Source: Candidatus Cloacimonadota bacterium (GTDB taxonomy: Bacteria > UBA4055). Taken from it: a stretch of DNA of 45,015 nucleotides. The translations under genes and the position numbers were made by a program. Each line of letters opens with the position of its first letter. Position 1 is the first letter of the stretch. A model generated the notes under the pieces. It made no database searches and was not told where the DNA came from. It worked only from the letters and a program-made list of their open reading frames with translations. Positions 33,103-42,244 of the stretch are shown here, piece after piece. Location: assembly GCA_002742935.1 (NCBI GenBank), contig PDON01000030.1:1-45015 (forward strand). Reading direction: 5' to 3'.

Positions 33103-35235
33103 ATGAAAAGATGTTTAAAGACTTTAGTACTTTGGTTTAGTGCTATTTTAATCCTTTCATCTTGTACGCTTGATGAAATTACAGGTAGTGAAGATCCTGG
33201 TAAATTGAGAATTGCGAATCAACCACCTGCTACTGAAAAAAAATTAGGTCAAGGTTATCAATCTGTCGGAGATAATATTCGAGAAGGAGCATATGAAAAT
33301 TATAACTATAGCTATAATAATATTATAGATGATATTGTTGAAGGCTATAGCTTTGTTCACAAAAAAGTAGAACTGTATAACATGATTAATGAAATGTTTT
33401 CAAGTTCGGCATCAGTAAATGTTTTTGGAGCAAATGCTTATCTTGAGTATCAGCAAGAAGTAGCATCCGAGATCAAAGAATCTACTACTTCAACAAACTT
33501 GATATATTACGTAACCTATAAAGCAACAGAAGATCATATTACTGGAGGAACACTTAAGCCAAAAGCAGCAGAAATTTTGTATGGTAATGGTTTTCAACAT
33601 AGTGGTAAGAGTGTTAGAGGAGTCTATGAAACATTTATGGATACATATGGAGAAAAATATATTAAAAAAAGGATTTATGGAGCTTCACTATTTCTCATAT
33701 TTAATTTTAAAACAGATGCTGGGTATGGTTATACAAGAGAAAAATTAAAATCATTGGCAGAAATAAATTACAAAAGAATATTTGAAGGTGAAGTTAATTA
33801 TACTATAGCTGGATGTACCGAAGAAGAAATAAAAAGCATAAGCTACAATTTAAAACAAGTAGGTACTCATGGAGGTGTTAATATATCGAAGATTAAGGAT
33901 GAAGAAACTTTCAGGAATGAAATAGATGCTTATAAGGAGAAGGCTGTTCAGGAAAATAATTATTCTCCTATTTATGATAAGTTCATCAGTTATGAAGTTA
34001 TTTCAAGTAATTCTACTATAAATATAAATGTTTCCAGAATAGAAAGGTGGCTTAAACTACAATCTAAGATTCAAGATAAATGTGACTTTTGGTGGATAGA
34101 GCTTCAAGAAAACCAAGCAAATTATACTCCAGAAACATTATCTCAAGTTGAAGCACTATATGAAGAGGGGAGTCAACATGATGTTACTATTACAGAGTTT
34201 CTCGAAGATATTAATATCTCAACAGGGATAATTCCTAATCCATATACAGAGTATGCAGCATACTTAGGGAAAACAGTTCAACCAACAACTCAAGAGCCTT
34301 ATACAATCTATAGTGATGGCTCTACTTCTTCAAAAACAAGATTTTACTTTGCAGATGTAAATGGTGATGGCAAAGATGATAAAATCTATTGGAATAGAAG
34401 TGTAGACAATGGAGATATGAGGATATATTTAGCGAATGGTAATGATTATTCTGTTTTTGAGAGTAATGCTAAATATAGTCAAGGATCAAGTAGCTCAAAA
34501 ACAATATTCTATTTTGCAGATGTAAACGGTGATGGTAAAGATGATAAGGTTTACTGGAATAGAGGCGTAGATGGTGGTAAAATAAGAGTATATCTTGCTA
34601 AAGGGGATGGTACTTTTAAAAACTATATACATAGTGACGGTTCCACTTCTTCAAAAACAAGATTTTACTTTGCAGATGTAAACGGCGATGGCAAAGATGA
34701 TAAAATCTATTGGAATAGAGGTGTAGATGGTGGTAAAATAAGAGTATATCTTGCTAAGGGGGATGGTACTTTTAAAAACTATATATATAGTGATGGCTCT
34801 ACTTCTTCAAAAACACGATTCTATTTCGCAGATATAAACGGCGATGGTTGTGATGATAAGATTTACTGGAATAGAGGTGTTCATAATGGAAAAGTAAGAG
34901 TATATCTTGCTAAAGGGAATGGTACTTTTAAAAACTATATACATAGTTACGGCTCTACCTCTTCAAATACAAGGTTTTATTTCGCAGATGTAAACGGCGA
35001 TGGCAAAGATGATAAAATCTACTGGAATAGAGGTGTAGATAGTGGTAAGATAAGAGTATATCTTTCTAAAGGTAATGGTAGTTTTGAAAACTATATACAT
35101 AGTGATGGATCAAAATCCTCAAAAACAAAGTTCTATTTTGCAGATGTAAACGGAGATGGTAAATGTGAAAAAATCTATTGGAATAGGAAGAATTATAATG
35201 GAAGCCTAGAAATATTCTTTTATTTTCTACAATAA
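33103..35235 (+). CDS. Lipoprotein with MACPF-like domain and FG-GAP/VCBS repeats
   Basis: 710 residues. A lipoprotein signal peptide (residues 1-20; lipobox LSSC, lipidated C21, Thr at +2) predicts export and probable outer-membrane or surface placement. Residues about 75-300 look like a MACPF/perforin domain: VYETFMDTYGEKYIKKRIYG (YGEKY at 182-186) stands where MACPF proteins have the YGTHY signature and a following small-residue turn, and GTHGGVNIS (255-262) then FRNEIDAYKEK...YSPIYDKF matches the late GG and PI(Y) segment. This is recognition by eye. Residues 414-710 are five 52-55-residue FG-GAP repeats plus a partial sixth, each with the calcium-type loop DVNGDGKDD and IYWNRGVDxGKIRVYLAKG, forming a beta-propeller-like part. 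AAAGGAG precedes the ATG. XRE regulator upstream, terminator downstream, surface-glycan genes on both sides. If not MACPF, it remains a secreted FG-GAP protein of unknown role. Confidence 0.72.
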   Translation: MKRCLKTLVLWFSAILILSSCTLDEITGSEDPGKLRIANQPPATEKKLGQGYQSVGDNIREGAYENYNYSYNNIIDDIVEGYSFVHKKVELYNMINEMFSSSASVNVFGANAYLEYQQEVASEIKESTTSTNLIYYVTYKATEDHITGGTLKPKAAEILYGNGFQHSGKSVRGVYETFMDTYGEKYIKKRIYGASLFLIFNFKTDAGYGYTREKLKSLAEINYKRIFEGEVNYTIAGCTEEEIKSISYNLKQVGTHGGVNISKIKDEETFRNEIDAYKEKAVQENNYSPIYDKFISYEVISSNSTININVSRIERWLKLQSKIQDKCDFWWIELQENQANYTPETLSQVEALYEEGSQHDVTITEFLEDINISTGIIPNPYTEYAAYLGKTVQPTTQEPYTIYSDGSTSSKTRFYFADVNGDGKDDKIYWNRSVDNGDMRIYLANGNDYSVFESNAKYSQGSSSSKTIFYFADVNGDGKDDKVYWNRGVDGGKIRVYLAKGDGTFKNYIHSDGSTSSKTRFYFADVNGDGKDDKIYWNRGVDGGKIRVYLAKGDGTFKNYIYSDGSTSSKTRFYFADINGDGCDDKIYWNRGVHNGKVRVYLAKGNGTFKNYIHSYGSTSSNTRFYFADVNGDGKDDKIYWNRGVDSGKIRVYLSKGNGSFENYIHSDGSKSSKTKFYFADVNGDGKCEKIYWNRKNYNGSLEIFFYFLQ
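34342..35235 (+). repeat. In-gene FG-GAP repeats, about 156-bp unit
   Basis: Repeat starts (codon for F of FYFADVNGDG) at 34342, 34507, 34663, 34819, 34975 and 35131; spacing is 165 bp once, then exactly 156 bp four times. High DNA identity between units points to recent expansion or gene conversion; the last unit is truncated by the stop. Confidence 0.92.
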
Positions 35236-35275
35236 CTAAAATTAGATAATCACTCTATTTTTTCAATAATCTCAT

Positions 35276-35310
35276 AAAACCCACCTTTTTTTGGTGGGTT
35301 TTATTTTTAT
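35276..35310 (+). terminator. Terminator after the MACPF-like gene
   Basis: A 10-bp stem AAAACCCACC / GGTGGGTTTT with a seven-T loop, followed by ATTTTTAT. Confidence 0.9.
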
Positions 35311-35339
35311 CTCTATTAAAATTATATATTTTAATTAGT

Positions 35340-35384
35340 AAAAAATAATTTCTATACTGTTAATAATCAATTATATTATTTTGA
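35340..35384 (+). repeat. Promoter-region repeat, copy 2 (upstream of CDP-glycerol transferase)
   Basis: Near-match to 31244-31288. The shared TAATTTCTATAC...TATATT could be a common promoter for the tagD and glycerophosphotransferase transcripts. Confidence 0.65.
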
Positions 35385-35537
35385 TAAAGATATGTTCTTG
35401 GGTTTAATTTATTTAGATTAGGATTCTTGTTTTTTAAAGATCAATATGAGATTATCTACTTAATAAGGTTAGGAATATATCTAAAAGCTGAAATTTAGAG
35501 AGATTAAACATAAGATAAATAGGAATTAGTAATATAG

Positions 35538-36575
35538 ATGACTCTTTTTAGAAACTTGATAATGATTCCATACAAATTTATTTGGAAGTTGCTATCGCTG
35601 TTTAATAGGACAAGTGGTATAGATTTTCTATGTGGTAATATTGTAGACTATTTTTGCTTTAGACCTGTTCATAAACTGATGCCAAAGGTTAGAATTGTAG
35701 CTAGGAATAGAAGAGTTCAAAAAGACCTTAAATCTATAGGTATAGATTCTGTTCTCTATCCTACTTTCCCTAAAGTTATTATTATAGCGAGGCATCTTAC
35801 TCGAAAATTCCCTGTAAAAGAGATTGTAAAAATTGGAATGAGGCATGGAGCTTATCACTTTAAAGATTTTGTCTCAAAAGATAAGTACAATGCTTTTGAT
35901 TCCTTTTTTGTTACTTCAAAAAAAGAGGTGGAGATAGCTAAAACAAAATCTATCACAAGTTGTAAGGCTATCGGTTTTCCTAAAATAGATCCAATGTTTA
36001 ATGGAGAAATAGGGGCTGACCTCCTTTTAAAAACAAAAAAATCTCTAAATATAGATGATAGTAAACCTATAATTCTCTTTACAGCAACTTGGAATAAATC
36101 AAGTTATTCTGCTATAAATAGATGGTATGATAAACTTGATCAATTGACAGAGAAGTATAATATTCTTGTTACTGTTCATCAGTGGACTACTAAAGAGGTT
36201 AAAGATAAAGTTATAGCAACAAAAGGTATTAAATATCTTTCTGATAAAGATATTTTAAAATATCTAATGATTGCTGACTTAATGGTTGGAGATACAAGCT
36301 CAATAATTGCAGAGTTCTGTTCATTAGATAAGCCGATCATAACCTTTGAGTTACCTGAATATAAGAGATTTACCTCTGAAATAATTACTATGCTAAAAGA
36401 GATCTCTTTTAGGGTTGAAACCTTTGATCAACTTTTAGAAACCCTTCCAATAGCATTAAAAGAGAGGGGCAAGCATAAAAAGTTTAGAGAGAAATACAAT
36501 AAAATTATGTTTGATGATCTAGATGGTAGAGCTTCAGAAAGGGCTAGAGATCAAATTTTAAAAATGATGAGGTAG
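35538..36575 (+). CDS. CDP-glycerol glycerophosphotransferase-like protein
   Basis: Resembles the TagB/TagF Glyphos_transf family, which moves glycerol phosphate from CDP-glycerol to a glycan or lipid. Visible: a hydrophobic, amphipathic N-terminus suited to membrane contact, MRHGAYHFKDF (catalytic His region), AIGFPKIDPM (family G.PK.D), ILFTATWNKSS, and DLMVGDTSSIIAEF followed by LDKPIITFE, the family's SDYSS-like donor-binding site. 345 residues, a single transferase domain without the long extensions of TagF. tagD makes its donor. It opens a run of genes to 43267 with gaps mostly below 20 bp. In a Kdo-containing cell the acceptor is more likely a capsule or O-antigen than teichoic acid (inference). 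Confidence 0.85.
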   Translation: MTLFRNLIMIPYKFIWKLLSLFNRTSGIDFLCGNIVDYFCFRPVHKLMPKVRIVARNRRVQKDLKSIGIDSVLYPTFPKVIIIARHLTRKFPVKEIVKIGMRHGAYHFKDFVSKDKYNAFDSFFVTSKKEVEIAKTKSITSCKAIGFPKIDPMFNGEIGADLLLKTKKSLNIDDSKPIILFTATWNKSSYSAINRWYDKLDQLTEKYNILVTVHQWTTKEVKDKVIATKGIKYLSDKDILKYLMIADLMVGDTSSIIAEFCSLDKPIITFELPEYKRFTSEIITMLKEISFRVETFDQLLETLPIALKERGKHKKFREKYNKIMFDDLDGRASERARDQILKMMR

Positions 36576-36576
36576 T

Positions 36577-37560
36577 ATGAAACTTGGTATTTTTACAGCT
36601 TTTAGAAATATGCACAAATACTATGTAAAATCTTGTGAAGAACTAGGAATTGAGTATGAGCTTATTGATATTATTGGAAATAATTGGTTAGATGAGGTTA
36701 AAAATTCAAATTGTGATGGTTTTTTGTGTAGACCACCATCAAAGTTTCAAGAGAGAAAGTCGATGTTTGATGAAAGGCTATACATTATAAACAAGTGGTT
36801 AAATAAACCAATTTACCCTTCCTATGATGAACTCTTCATTTATGAAAACAAGAAAATGATGTCCTACTTTTTCAAGATAAGAGATATTCCTCATGTTAAG
36901 ACTAATATCTTTTATAGAAAAGAGGATTGTTTAGATTTTATAAATAGTTGTAACTTCCCTCAAGTATTTAAAACTAATATTGGTTCAACTTCAAAGGGTG
37001 TTAAAATTATTAAATCAAAATTTGAAGCAAAGATGATAGCCCAAAAAGTATTTGGTATGTTTGGCTCTAAACTTTCTAAAGGATATACACCCCAAACAAC
37101 AGGTAAAATAATCCCTGTTAATGCTATTGGTTCTAGACAAAAGCATTATATTATTTTTCAAGATTTTGAAAAGATAAAATGGGAATGGAGGATTATAAAA
37201 ATAGATAATTCTTATTTTGGTAGAAAAAAACTATTAAAGGGTTATTTTGCAAGTGGAAGTGATTTAGCAGGATTTGATAATCCCCCAAAGGATTTGTTAT
37301 TGTTGACTAAAAAAATTTGTGATTTGGGTGGATTTAACTCTATGGCTGTAGATATTTTTGAAACAGAGGATGGTAGGTTCTTAGTAAATGAACTTCAATC
37401 TATTTTTGGTTGTAAAAACCCCTATCAGATGTGTCTTGACGGAAAACCCGGAAGGTATCTCTTTGAAGAAGATAAATTTGTTTTTGAAGAAGGGGAGTTT
37501 GATATTTATGACATATACAAAATTAGAGTTAAACATTTTTTAAAATTATTGAGTAAATAA
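36577..37560 (+). CDS. ATP-grasp family protein of the polysaccharide cluster
   Basis: 327 residues with an ATP-grasp layout: a pre-grasp N-terminal domain (MKLGIFTAFRNM; CDGFLCRPPSKFQ), nucleotide-binding VFKTNIGSTSKGVKII near residue 130, and the metal-binding end AVDIFETEDGRFLVNELQSI (D..E..N pattern) near residue 260. Such proteins ligate a carboxylate to an amine or thiol, and in glycan clusters they may attach amino acids or similar groups to sugars; the substrate is not readable. Begins one base after the glycerophosphotransferase stop, so cotranscribed with it. Confidence 0.75.
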   Translation: MKLGIFTAFRNMHKYYVKSCEELGIEYELIDIIGNNWLDEVKNSNCDGFLCRPPSKFQERKSMFDERLYIINKWLNKPIYPSYDELFIYENKKMMSYFFKIRDIPHVKTNIFYRKEDCLDFINSCNFPQVFKTNIGSTSKGVKIIKSKFEAKMIAQKVFGMFGSKLSKGYTPQTTGKIIPVNAIGSRQKHYIIFQDFEKIKWEWRIIKIDNSYFGRKKLLKGYFASGSDLAGFDNPPKDLLLLTKKICDLGGFNSMAVDIFETEDGRFLVNELQSIFGCKNPYQMCLDGKPGRYLFEEDKFVFEEGEFDIYDIYKIRVKHFLKLLSK

Positions 37561-37570
37561 GGAGTTTAAG

Positions 37571-37948
37571 ATGAAAATAGAAGTTTCTATTGGTGAAGTT
37601 GTAGATAAGGTTACTATTTTGGAGATTAAAACAGAAAAGTTTCAAGATAAAGAAAAGCTTGCCAATGTAAAGAAAGAGTATGAGCTTTTAAAAAAGGAGA
37701 TTGAAAAGGTTGGAATTACTACAGATTCCGATGAGTACAAGAGGTTAAAAGAGATAAATTTAAAGCTTTGGCATATTGAAGATGATATCAGAATAGAAGA
37801 GTTTAATAAAAGATTTGGCGAAAAATTTATTGAGCTTGCACGATCTGTTTATTTTGTAAATGATGATAGAGCAGCCGTAAAAAAAGAGATTAATCTTAAA
37901 TACGGATCAGATTTGATTGAAGAAAAGGAATATGTGGAGTATAAGTAA
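37571..37948 (+). CDS. DUF6165-like small protein
   Basis: 125 residues, charged and mainly helical. The opening IEVSIGEVVDKVTILEIKTE is the hallmark of a small family (DUF6165) met in surface-polysaccharide loci; WHIEDDIRIEEF and YFVNDDRAAVKKEIN complete the pattern. No catalytic motif is recognised and the family's role is unknown; its frequent presence beside glycan genes suggests an accessory role. GGAG precedes the ATG by seven bases. Its TAA overlaps the next ATG by one base. Confidence 0.75.
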   Translation: MKIEVSIGEVVDKVTILEIKTEKFQDKEKLANVKKEYELLKKEIEKVGITTDSDEYKRLKEINLKLWHIEDDIRIEEFNKRFGEKFIELARSVYFVNDDRAAVKKEINLKYGSDLIEEKEYVEYK

Positions 37949-39048
37949 TGAGGATTCCAAGTAAATTGTATTACTTAAAAGCAAGATTAACAAATGAAAA
38001 TGGAAAAATCCCTATTCTTCCTCGATATAAAAGAGGTGTTCGTAGTAAATTTAAAATGTTGAAAATAAAAAAACATGACTCTTACAACCAAGATTATATA
38101 AATAAATCTAGGGAGTTTTTAAGTAAAAACTTTAAAGGCTATAAGGATTTGTCTTGGAATAAATACTATAGCTTTTCCAATGGAAAATTTGATTGCAATT
38201 ATATTCCAAGAGATTTATACACTTTGTATATTGAACCTAACTTAAACAATCATAAACTAGCAACTGCTACCAGTGATAAATGTTTTTTGGATATTTTATT
38301 TGGAAAAGATAGTGTCTTGCCATTTATTGGAAAATTTACCAATAAATTCTTTTACGATGAAAATAATCTAATTGTTTCTAAAGAGAAATTAAAAGAAAAT
38401 ATTTTATCTTCAAATAAAAATATTGTAGCTAAAAAAGCTATTGGCTCAGCTCAAGGAAGAGGAGTTTTTTTTCTTTCTCCAAAAGAGTGTATTGATTTTT
38501 TAGATAATTTAAAGCAAAATGAAACTTATGTTTTTCAATTTGAATTTAAACAAGCTAAGGAACTAGCTAATTTTCATCCCAGTTCTCTAAATACTGTTAG
38601 AGTTACTTCTTTACGACTTAAAGATAAAATTGTTATTTGTTCCTGTTACTTTAGATTAGGTAAAAATAATTCTAGAGTAGATAATGCTTCTGCAAGAGGA
38701 ATTTATTGTGGGGTCTCTAAAGAAGGAGTTATCACAGAAAAAGCTTACGATAATCATTGTAATACTTATGATAAACATCCAACATCTAATGTTGAATTTA
38801 AAAATTTTAAAATCCCAAATTTTGAAAAAATAAAAGATTTTACAATTAAGAAGCATCATTATTTACAAAATTTTTCCATAGTATCTTGGGATATAACACT
38901 AGATGAATCTTTAGAGCCTAAAATAGTTGAAATTAATTTAAAAGATCAAGCTGTAAATCCTCACCAAGTAGCAAATGGAGCATTATTTGGAGAGTATACA
39001 GAAGAGGTTTTGGAGCTTTTAAGAGATAGAGAAAATTCTAAAAGATAG
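37948..39048 (+). CDS. Sugar-transfer-associated ATP-grasp protein, copy 1
   Basis: 366 residues of the ATPgrasp_ST type (ATP-grasp proteins found in exopolysaccharide clusters). Visible: NIVAKKAIGSAQGRGVFFL (ATP-binding lysines and glycine loop, about residue 160), YVFQFEFKQAKELANFHP, the signature SLNTVRVTSLRL, NASARGIYCGV and the terminal metal site PKIVEINLKDQ. Predicted to form a carboxylate-linked bond on a sugar or nucleotide-sugar component; not proven. Overlaps the DUF6165-like gene by one base. A paralogue about three quarters or more identical follows at 39165. Confidence 0.85.
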   Translation: MRIPSKLYYLKARLTNENGKIPILPRYKRGVRSKFKMLKIKKHDSYNQDYINKSREFLSKNFKGYKDLSWNKYYSFSNGKFDCNYIPRDLYTLYIEPNLNNHKLATATSDKCFLDILFGKDSVLPFIGKFTNKFFYDENNLIVSKEKLKENILSSNKNIVAKKAIGSAQGRGVFFLSPKECIDFLDNLKQNETYVFQFEFKQAKELANFHPSSLNTVRVTSLRLKDKIVICSCYFRLGKNNSRVDNASARGIYCGVSKEGVITEKAYDNHCNTYDKHPTSNVEFKNFKIPNFEKIKDFTIKKHHYLQNFSIVSWDITLDESLEPKIVEINLKDQAVNPHQVANGALFGEYTEEVLELLRDRENSKR

Positions 39049-39164
39049 GAATTTACAGAATTTTTTTAGATTTTTTTGTAAATGATAATTTTAAAATATA
39101 AAAAAATGAATCTTAAATATGGTTTCTAGATTTTAAAAGAGTAATAAAATATGGAGAATAGATA

Positions 39165-40250
39165 ATGAGAATTTCGAGTAAACTATATTATTTAAAAGCA
39201 AAACTAACAAATATAAATGGTAAAATTCCTATAATTCCTCGTTATAAGAGAAAAGTTAAAAATAAACTAAATACGCTAAATATTAAAACTCCTAGTCAAT
39301 ATAATCAAGCCTATATTGATAAATCAAAAGAGTTCTTAATGAAAAATTTTAAAGGATATAAAGATTTATCTTGGCATAAATATTATGCTTTTTCTAATGG
39401 TAAATTTGAATATAATTATATTCCATCAGATTTGTATATGGCTTATATTGAGCCTAGTTTAAATAATTATAATCTAGCAAGTGCTACTAGTGATAAATGT
39501 TTTTTGGATATTTTGTTTGGAAAAGATAGTGTTTTACCATTTATAGGTAAGTTTACTAATGGATTTTTTTATGATGAAAATAATTTAATTGTCTCGAAAG
39601 AAAAGTTAAAAGAAAATATACTATCCGTAAATAAAAATATTGTAGCTAAAAAGTCTAGACATACTTGTCAAGGAAGAGGAGTTTCTTTTTTTTCTCCAAA
39701 GGAATGTGTTGATTTTTTAGATAATTTAAAAATAGATGATGCTTATGTTTTTCAATTTGAATTTAAACAAGCAAAAGAAATGGCTAATTTCCATCCCAGT
39801 TCTCTAAATACTGTTAGAGTTACTTCTTTACGGCTTAAAGATAAAATTATTGTTTGTTCCTGTTTTTTTAGATTAGGTAAAAATAATTCTAGAATAGATA
39901 ATGCTTCTGCAAGAGGAATTTATTGTGGTGTTTCAAAAGAAGGAGTTATAACAGAAAAAGCTTATGATAATTTTTGTAATATTTATGATAAACATCCAAC
40001 ATCTAATGTCGAATTTAAAGATTTTAAGATTCCAAATTTTGAAAAAATAAAAGATTTAGTAATAAATAAGCATATTAATTTACAAAACTTTAATATTGTT
40101 TCTTGGGATATAACTTTAGGTGAAGATTTAGAGCCAAAAATAGTAGAAATTAATTTGAGAAGACAAGGTATAGATGAGCATCAGATAGCAAATGGATCTT
40201 TGTTCGGGGAATATACAGATGATGTTATTGAACTGTTAAAAGTTAGGTAG
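39165..40250 (+). CDS. Sugar-transfer-associated ATP-grasp protein, copy 2
   Basis: Tandem paralogue of the preceding gene (361 residues): long stretches are identical (for example SDKCFLDILFGKDSVLPF, YDENNLIVSKEKLKENIL and SLNTVRVTSLRLKDKI), while the loops AIGSAQGRG/SRHTCQGRG and KDQAVNPHQ/RRQGIDEHQ differ near the active site, suggesting different substrates. Synonymous positions are more AT-rich than in copy 1. A 116-bp AT-rich gap separates the copies, unlike the tight spacing of the rest of the cluster; GGAG lies upstream of the ATG. Confidence 0.85.
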   Translation: MRISSKLYYLKAKLTNINGKIPIIPRYKRKVKNKLNTLNIKTPSQYNQAYIDKSKEFLMKNFKGYKDLSWHKYYAFSNGKFEYNYIPSDLYMAYIEPSLNNYNLASATSDKCFLDILFGKDSVLPFIGKFTNGFFYDENNLIVSKEKLKENILSVNKNIVAKKSRHTCQGRGVSFFSPKECVDFLDNLKIDDAYVFQFEFKQAKEMANFHPSSLNTVRVTSLRLKDKIIVCSCFFRLGKNNSRIDNASARGIYCGVSKEGVITEKAYDNFCNIYDKHPTSNVEFKDFKIPNFEKIKDLVINKHINLQNFNIVSWDITLGEDLEPKIVEINLRRQGIDEHQIANGSLFGEYTDDVIELLKVR

Positions 40251-40251
40251 T

Positions 40252-42240
40252 ATGTCAAAAAACAAATGGAATAGTTTCATTAAAGAGTTATCAAATGATA
40301 TATTCTTTATGATTTTTGGAGTAGTGTTTTTCCAAATTTTCAGGCTCTCTTTTATTGGTATTTATTCAAATGAAATTGGAGAGTACGGAACTTTTGATCA
40401 GCTTTTAAAAACCATTTCTATGGGATTTAGGTTTGATATTACGGTGGTTTCCTATTTTGTTTTACTCCCTTTTGTCTCAAATTTGATTTTAGCATTATTT
40501 AATGGTTTTAAATATATTAAAAGAGTAAGAAAGTTTTTTCAGATATTGTTTATTGTTCTATCTACTATAATTTACATTGTAACAATAAATTATTATAGGG
40601 AGTATAATGATCAATTTAACCATTTCCTTTTTGTAGGTTTGTACGATGATAAAAAAGCAGTATTTGAAACTATAATTAAGGATTTTAATATTTTTTTAAA
40701 CCTATTTAGTGGTTTAGCTATTATAGTTTTATCTTTCTTTACATTTAGATTTTTTGAAAATAGAGAGGGTATCTCAAATTTTTTATTGAAATTTAAAAAG
40801 ATTTACTCCAGAACTTTACTCGTTTTGCTAACTATCTCTCTTTTTGTATTCTCCATAAGAGGTAGTATTGGCAAAAGACCTGCAATGAGAAAATGGTCTT
40901 ATGTTTCTAAGGATAATTTCTATAATAAAACTGTAATGAATCCGTTTCGTTCATTAGTTTATGCTATTAAAGATTTTAAAAGTATAAATAAAAAGCACGG
41001 ATCAAATCCATATGGTAAGTTTAAAACCGATTGTAAAACTATTGCTCAATTTACAGAAAAATTTGCAAAAGGGTCTAAATTTTATGAAGATACAGAGAAG
41101 CCGAATCAAATTTTTTTAGTGGTAATGGAAAGTTATGATTCTTGGCCTTTAATGGATGAATATTCATGTTTTGGAGTATCAAATTGTTTGAAAGATATTC
41201 AAAATAGGGGTATCCGTTATAATCATTTTTTACCATCTGCAACCTCTACAATGAACTCTCTTTCCTCAATAATAACAGGGATTCCATATACAGGAATAAA
41301 CATTAGCAAGATTGGAGCATTAAATGGAGGTTATCTTTCTTCTATGCTTACCCAATTTAAGAGTCTTGGATATGAAACAAACTTTTTTTACGGAGGTTTT
41401 CTCTCTTGGCAAAATGTTGGTAATTTATTTAAAGCTCAAGGAACGGATAATGTTTACTCGGCTCCGGATGCCGGAGGTAAATCTGATAGAGGAACTTGGG
41501 GTATTGAGGATGAGAAGCTTTTCAATTTAGTTTTAAACAAGGTTGATAAAAGTAAAAAAAGCTTAAATATTATTATGACAACGAGCTATCATCCTCCATA
41601 CTCTATAGATGTTTACAAAAAAGGTTTCCCTTACAGATCGGAAAAAGAGCTTCCTAAAAAAGCTCAAAGTTTATTAAAAGGTGGTAAGGTTAATATTAAA
41701 ACATTAGGTCATTTGTGGTATAGTGATAAATGTATTGGAGATTTTGTAAAATCAGCAGAATCTAAATATGAAAAATCTTTATTTCTATTTACCGGAGATC
41801 ATTACGGTCGTAAATTTATAACTCCAAATCCAAATTTATATGAAAAATCCTCTGTGCCATTTATTTTATATGGAAAAGGGATTACTCCAAAACTGGATAC
41901 TACCCCCTCTTCTCATATTGATATATCTCCTACTCTTATAGAGATGATTGCTCCAAAAGATTTTAAATATTATAGCTTTGGAAAATCCATTGGAGATAAA
42001 GAGGGTAGTGATATGGGGTTTGGTAAAGATAGAATTATTACAAAAAATGAGATTTTATCTATTGATAATGGTAATAGAATATCTAAATTTGATCTTAACT
42101 CTAAAAAGAGAACAGAGATTAAAAATAGTTCCTATTTAAAAGATTATAATAAACTATTCTCTTTGGCTTGGCACTATATTGTAAAAGGGGATTCTTTAGA
42201 TTTAGAGAATGGTAGTGAAATTATTTTAGACGAGGATTGA
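40252..42240 (+). CDS. LtaS-like membrane phosphotransferase (sulfatase fold)
   Basis: 662 residues. Five predicted membrane spans (about 16-34, 65-84, 97-113, 147-163, 186-201) precede an extracytoplasmic alkaline-phosphatase/sulfatase-like domain. Metal and catalytic features: VVMESYDSWP (E293), nucleophile region LPSATSTMNSLSS (T331 or T333), FFYGG, TTSYHPPYS and LFTGDHYGRKF. This matches lipoteichoic acid synthase-type and related enzymes that transfer glycerol phosphate or phosphoethanolamine from phospholipids. In this locus it may add glycerol phosphate from phosphatidylglycerol to a glycan outside the inner membrane (inference); pEtN transferase or sulfatase-like activity is the alternative. 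Starts one base after the ATP-grasp gene. Confidence 0.85.
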   Translation: MSKNKWNSFIKELSNDIFFMIFGVVFFQIFRLSFIGIYSNEIGEYGTFDQLLKTISMGFRFDITVVSYFVLLPFVSNLILALFNGFKYIKRVRKFFQILFIVLSTIIYIVTINYYREYNDQFNHFLFVGLYDDKKAVFETIIKDFNIFLNLFSGLAIIVLSFFTFRFFENREGISNFLLKFKKIYSRTLLVLLTISLFVFSIRGSIGKRPAMRKWSYVSKDNFYNKTVMNPFRSLVYAIKDFKSINKKHGSNPYGKFKTDCKTIAQFTEKFAKGSKFYEDTEKPNQIFLVVMESYDSWPLMDEYSCFGVSNCLKDIQNRGIRYNHFLPSATSTMNSLSSIITGIPYTGINISKIGALNGGYLSSMLTQFKSLGYETNFFYGGFLSWQNVGNLFKAQGTDNVYSAPDAGGKSDRGTWGIEDEKLFNLVLNKVDKSKKSLNIIMTTSYHPPYSIDVYKKGFPYRSEKELPKKAQSLLKGGKVNIKTLGHLWYSDKCIGDFVKSAESKYEKSLFLFTGDHYGRKFITPNPNLYEKSSVPFILYGKGITPKLDTTPSSHIDISPTLIEMIAPKDFKYYSFGKSIGDKEGSDMGFGKDRIITKNEILSIDNGNRISKFDLNSKKRTEIKNSSYLKDYNKLFSLAWHYIVKGDSLDLENGSEIILDED

Positions 42241-42244
42241 AAAA

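Larger units (their letters stand above)
35236..35537. other. Intergenic region before the glycerophosphotransferase gene
   Basis: Contains the terminator at 35276 and the second copy of the promoter-region repeat (35340-35384); no gene seen. The promoter for the long polysaccharide operon most likely lies here. Confidence 0.6.
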
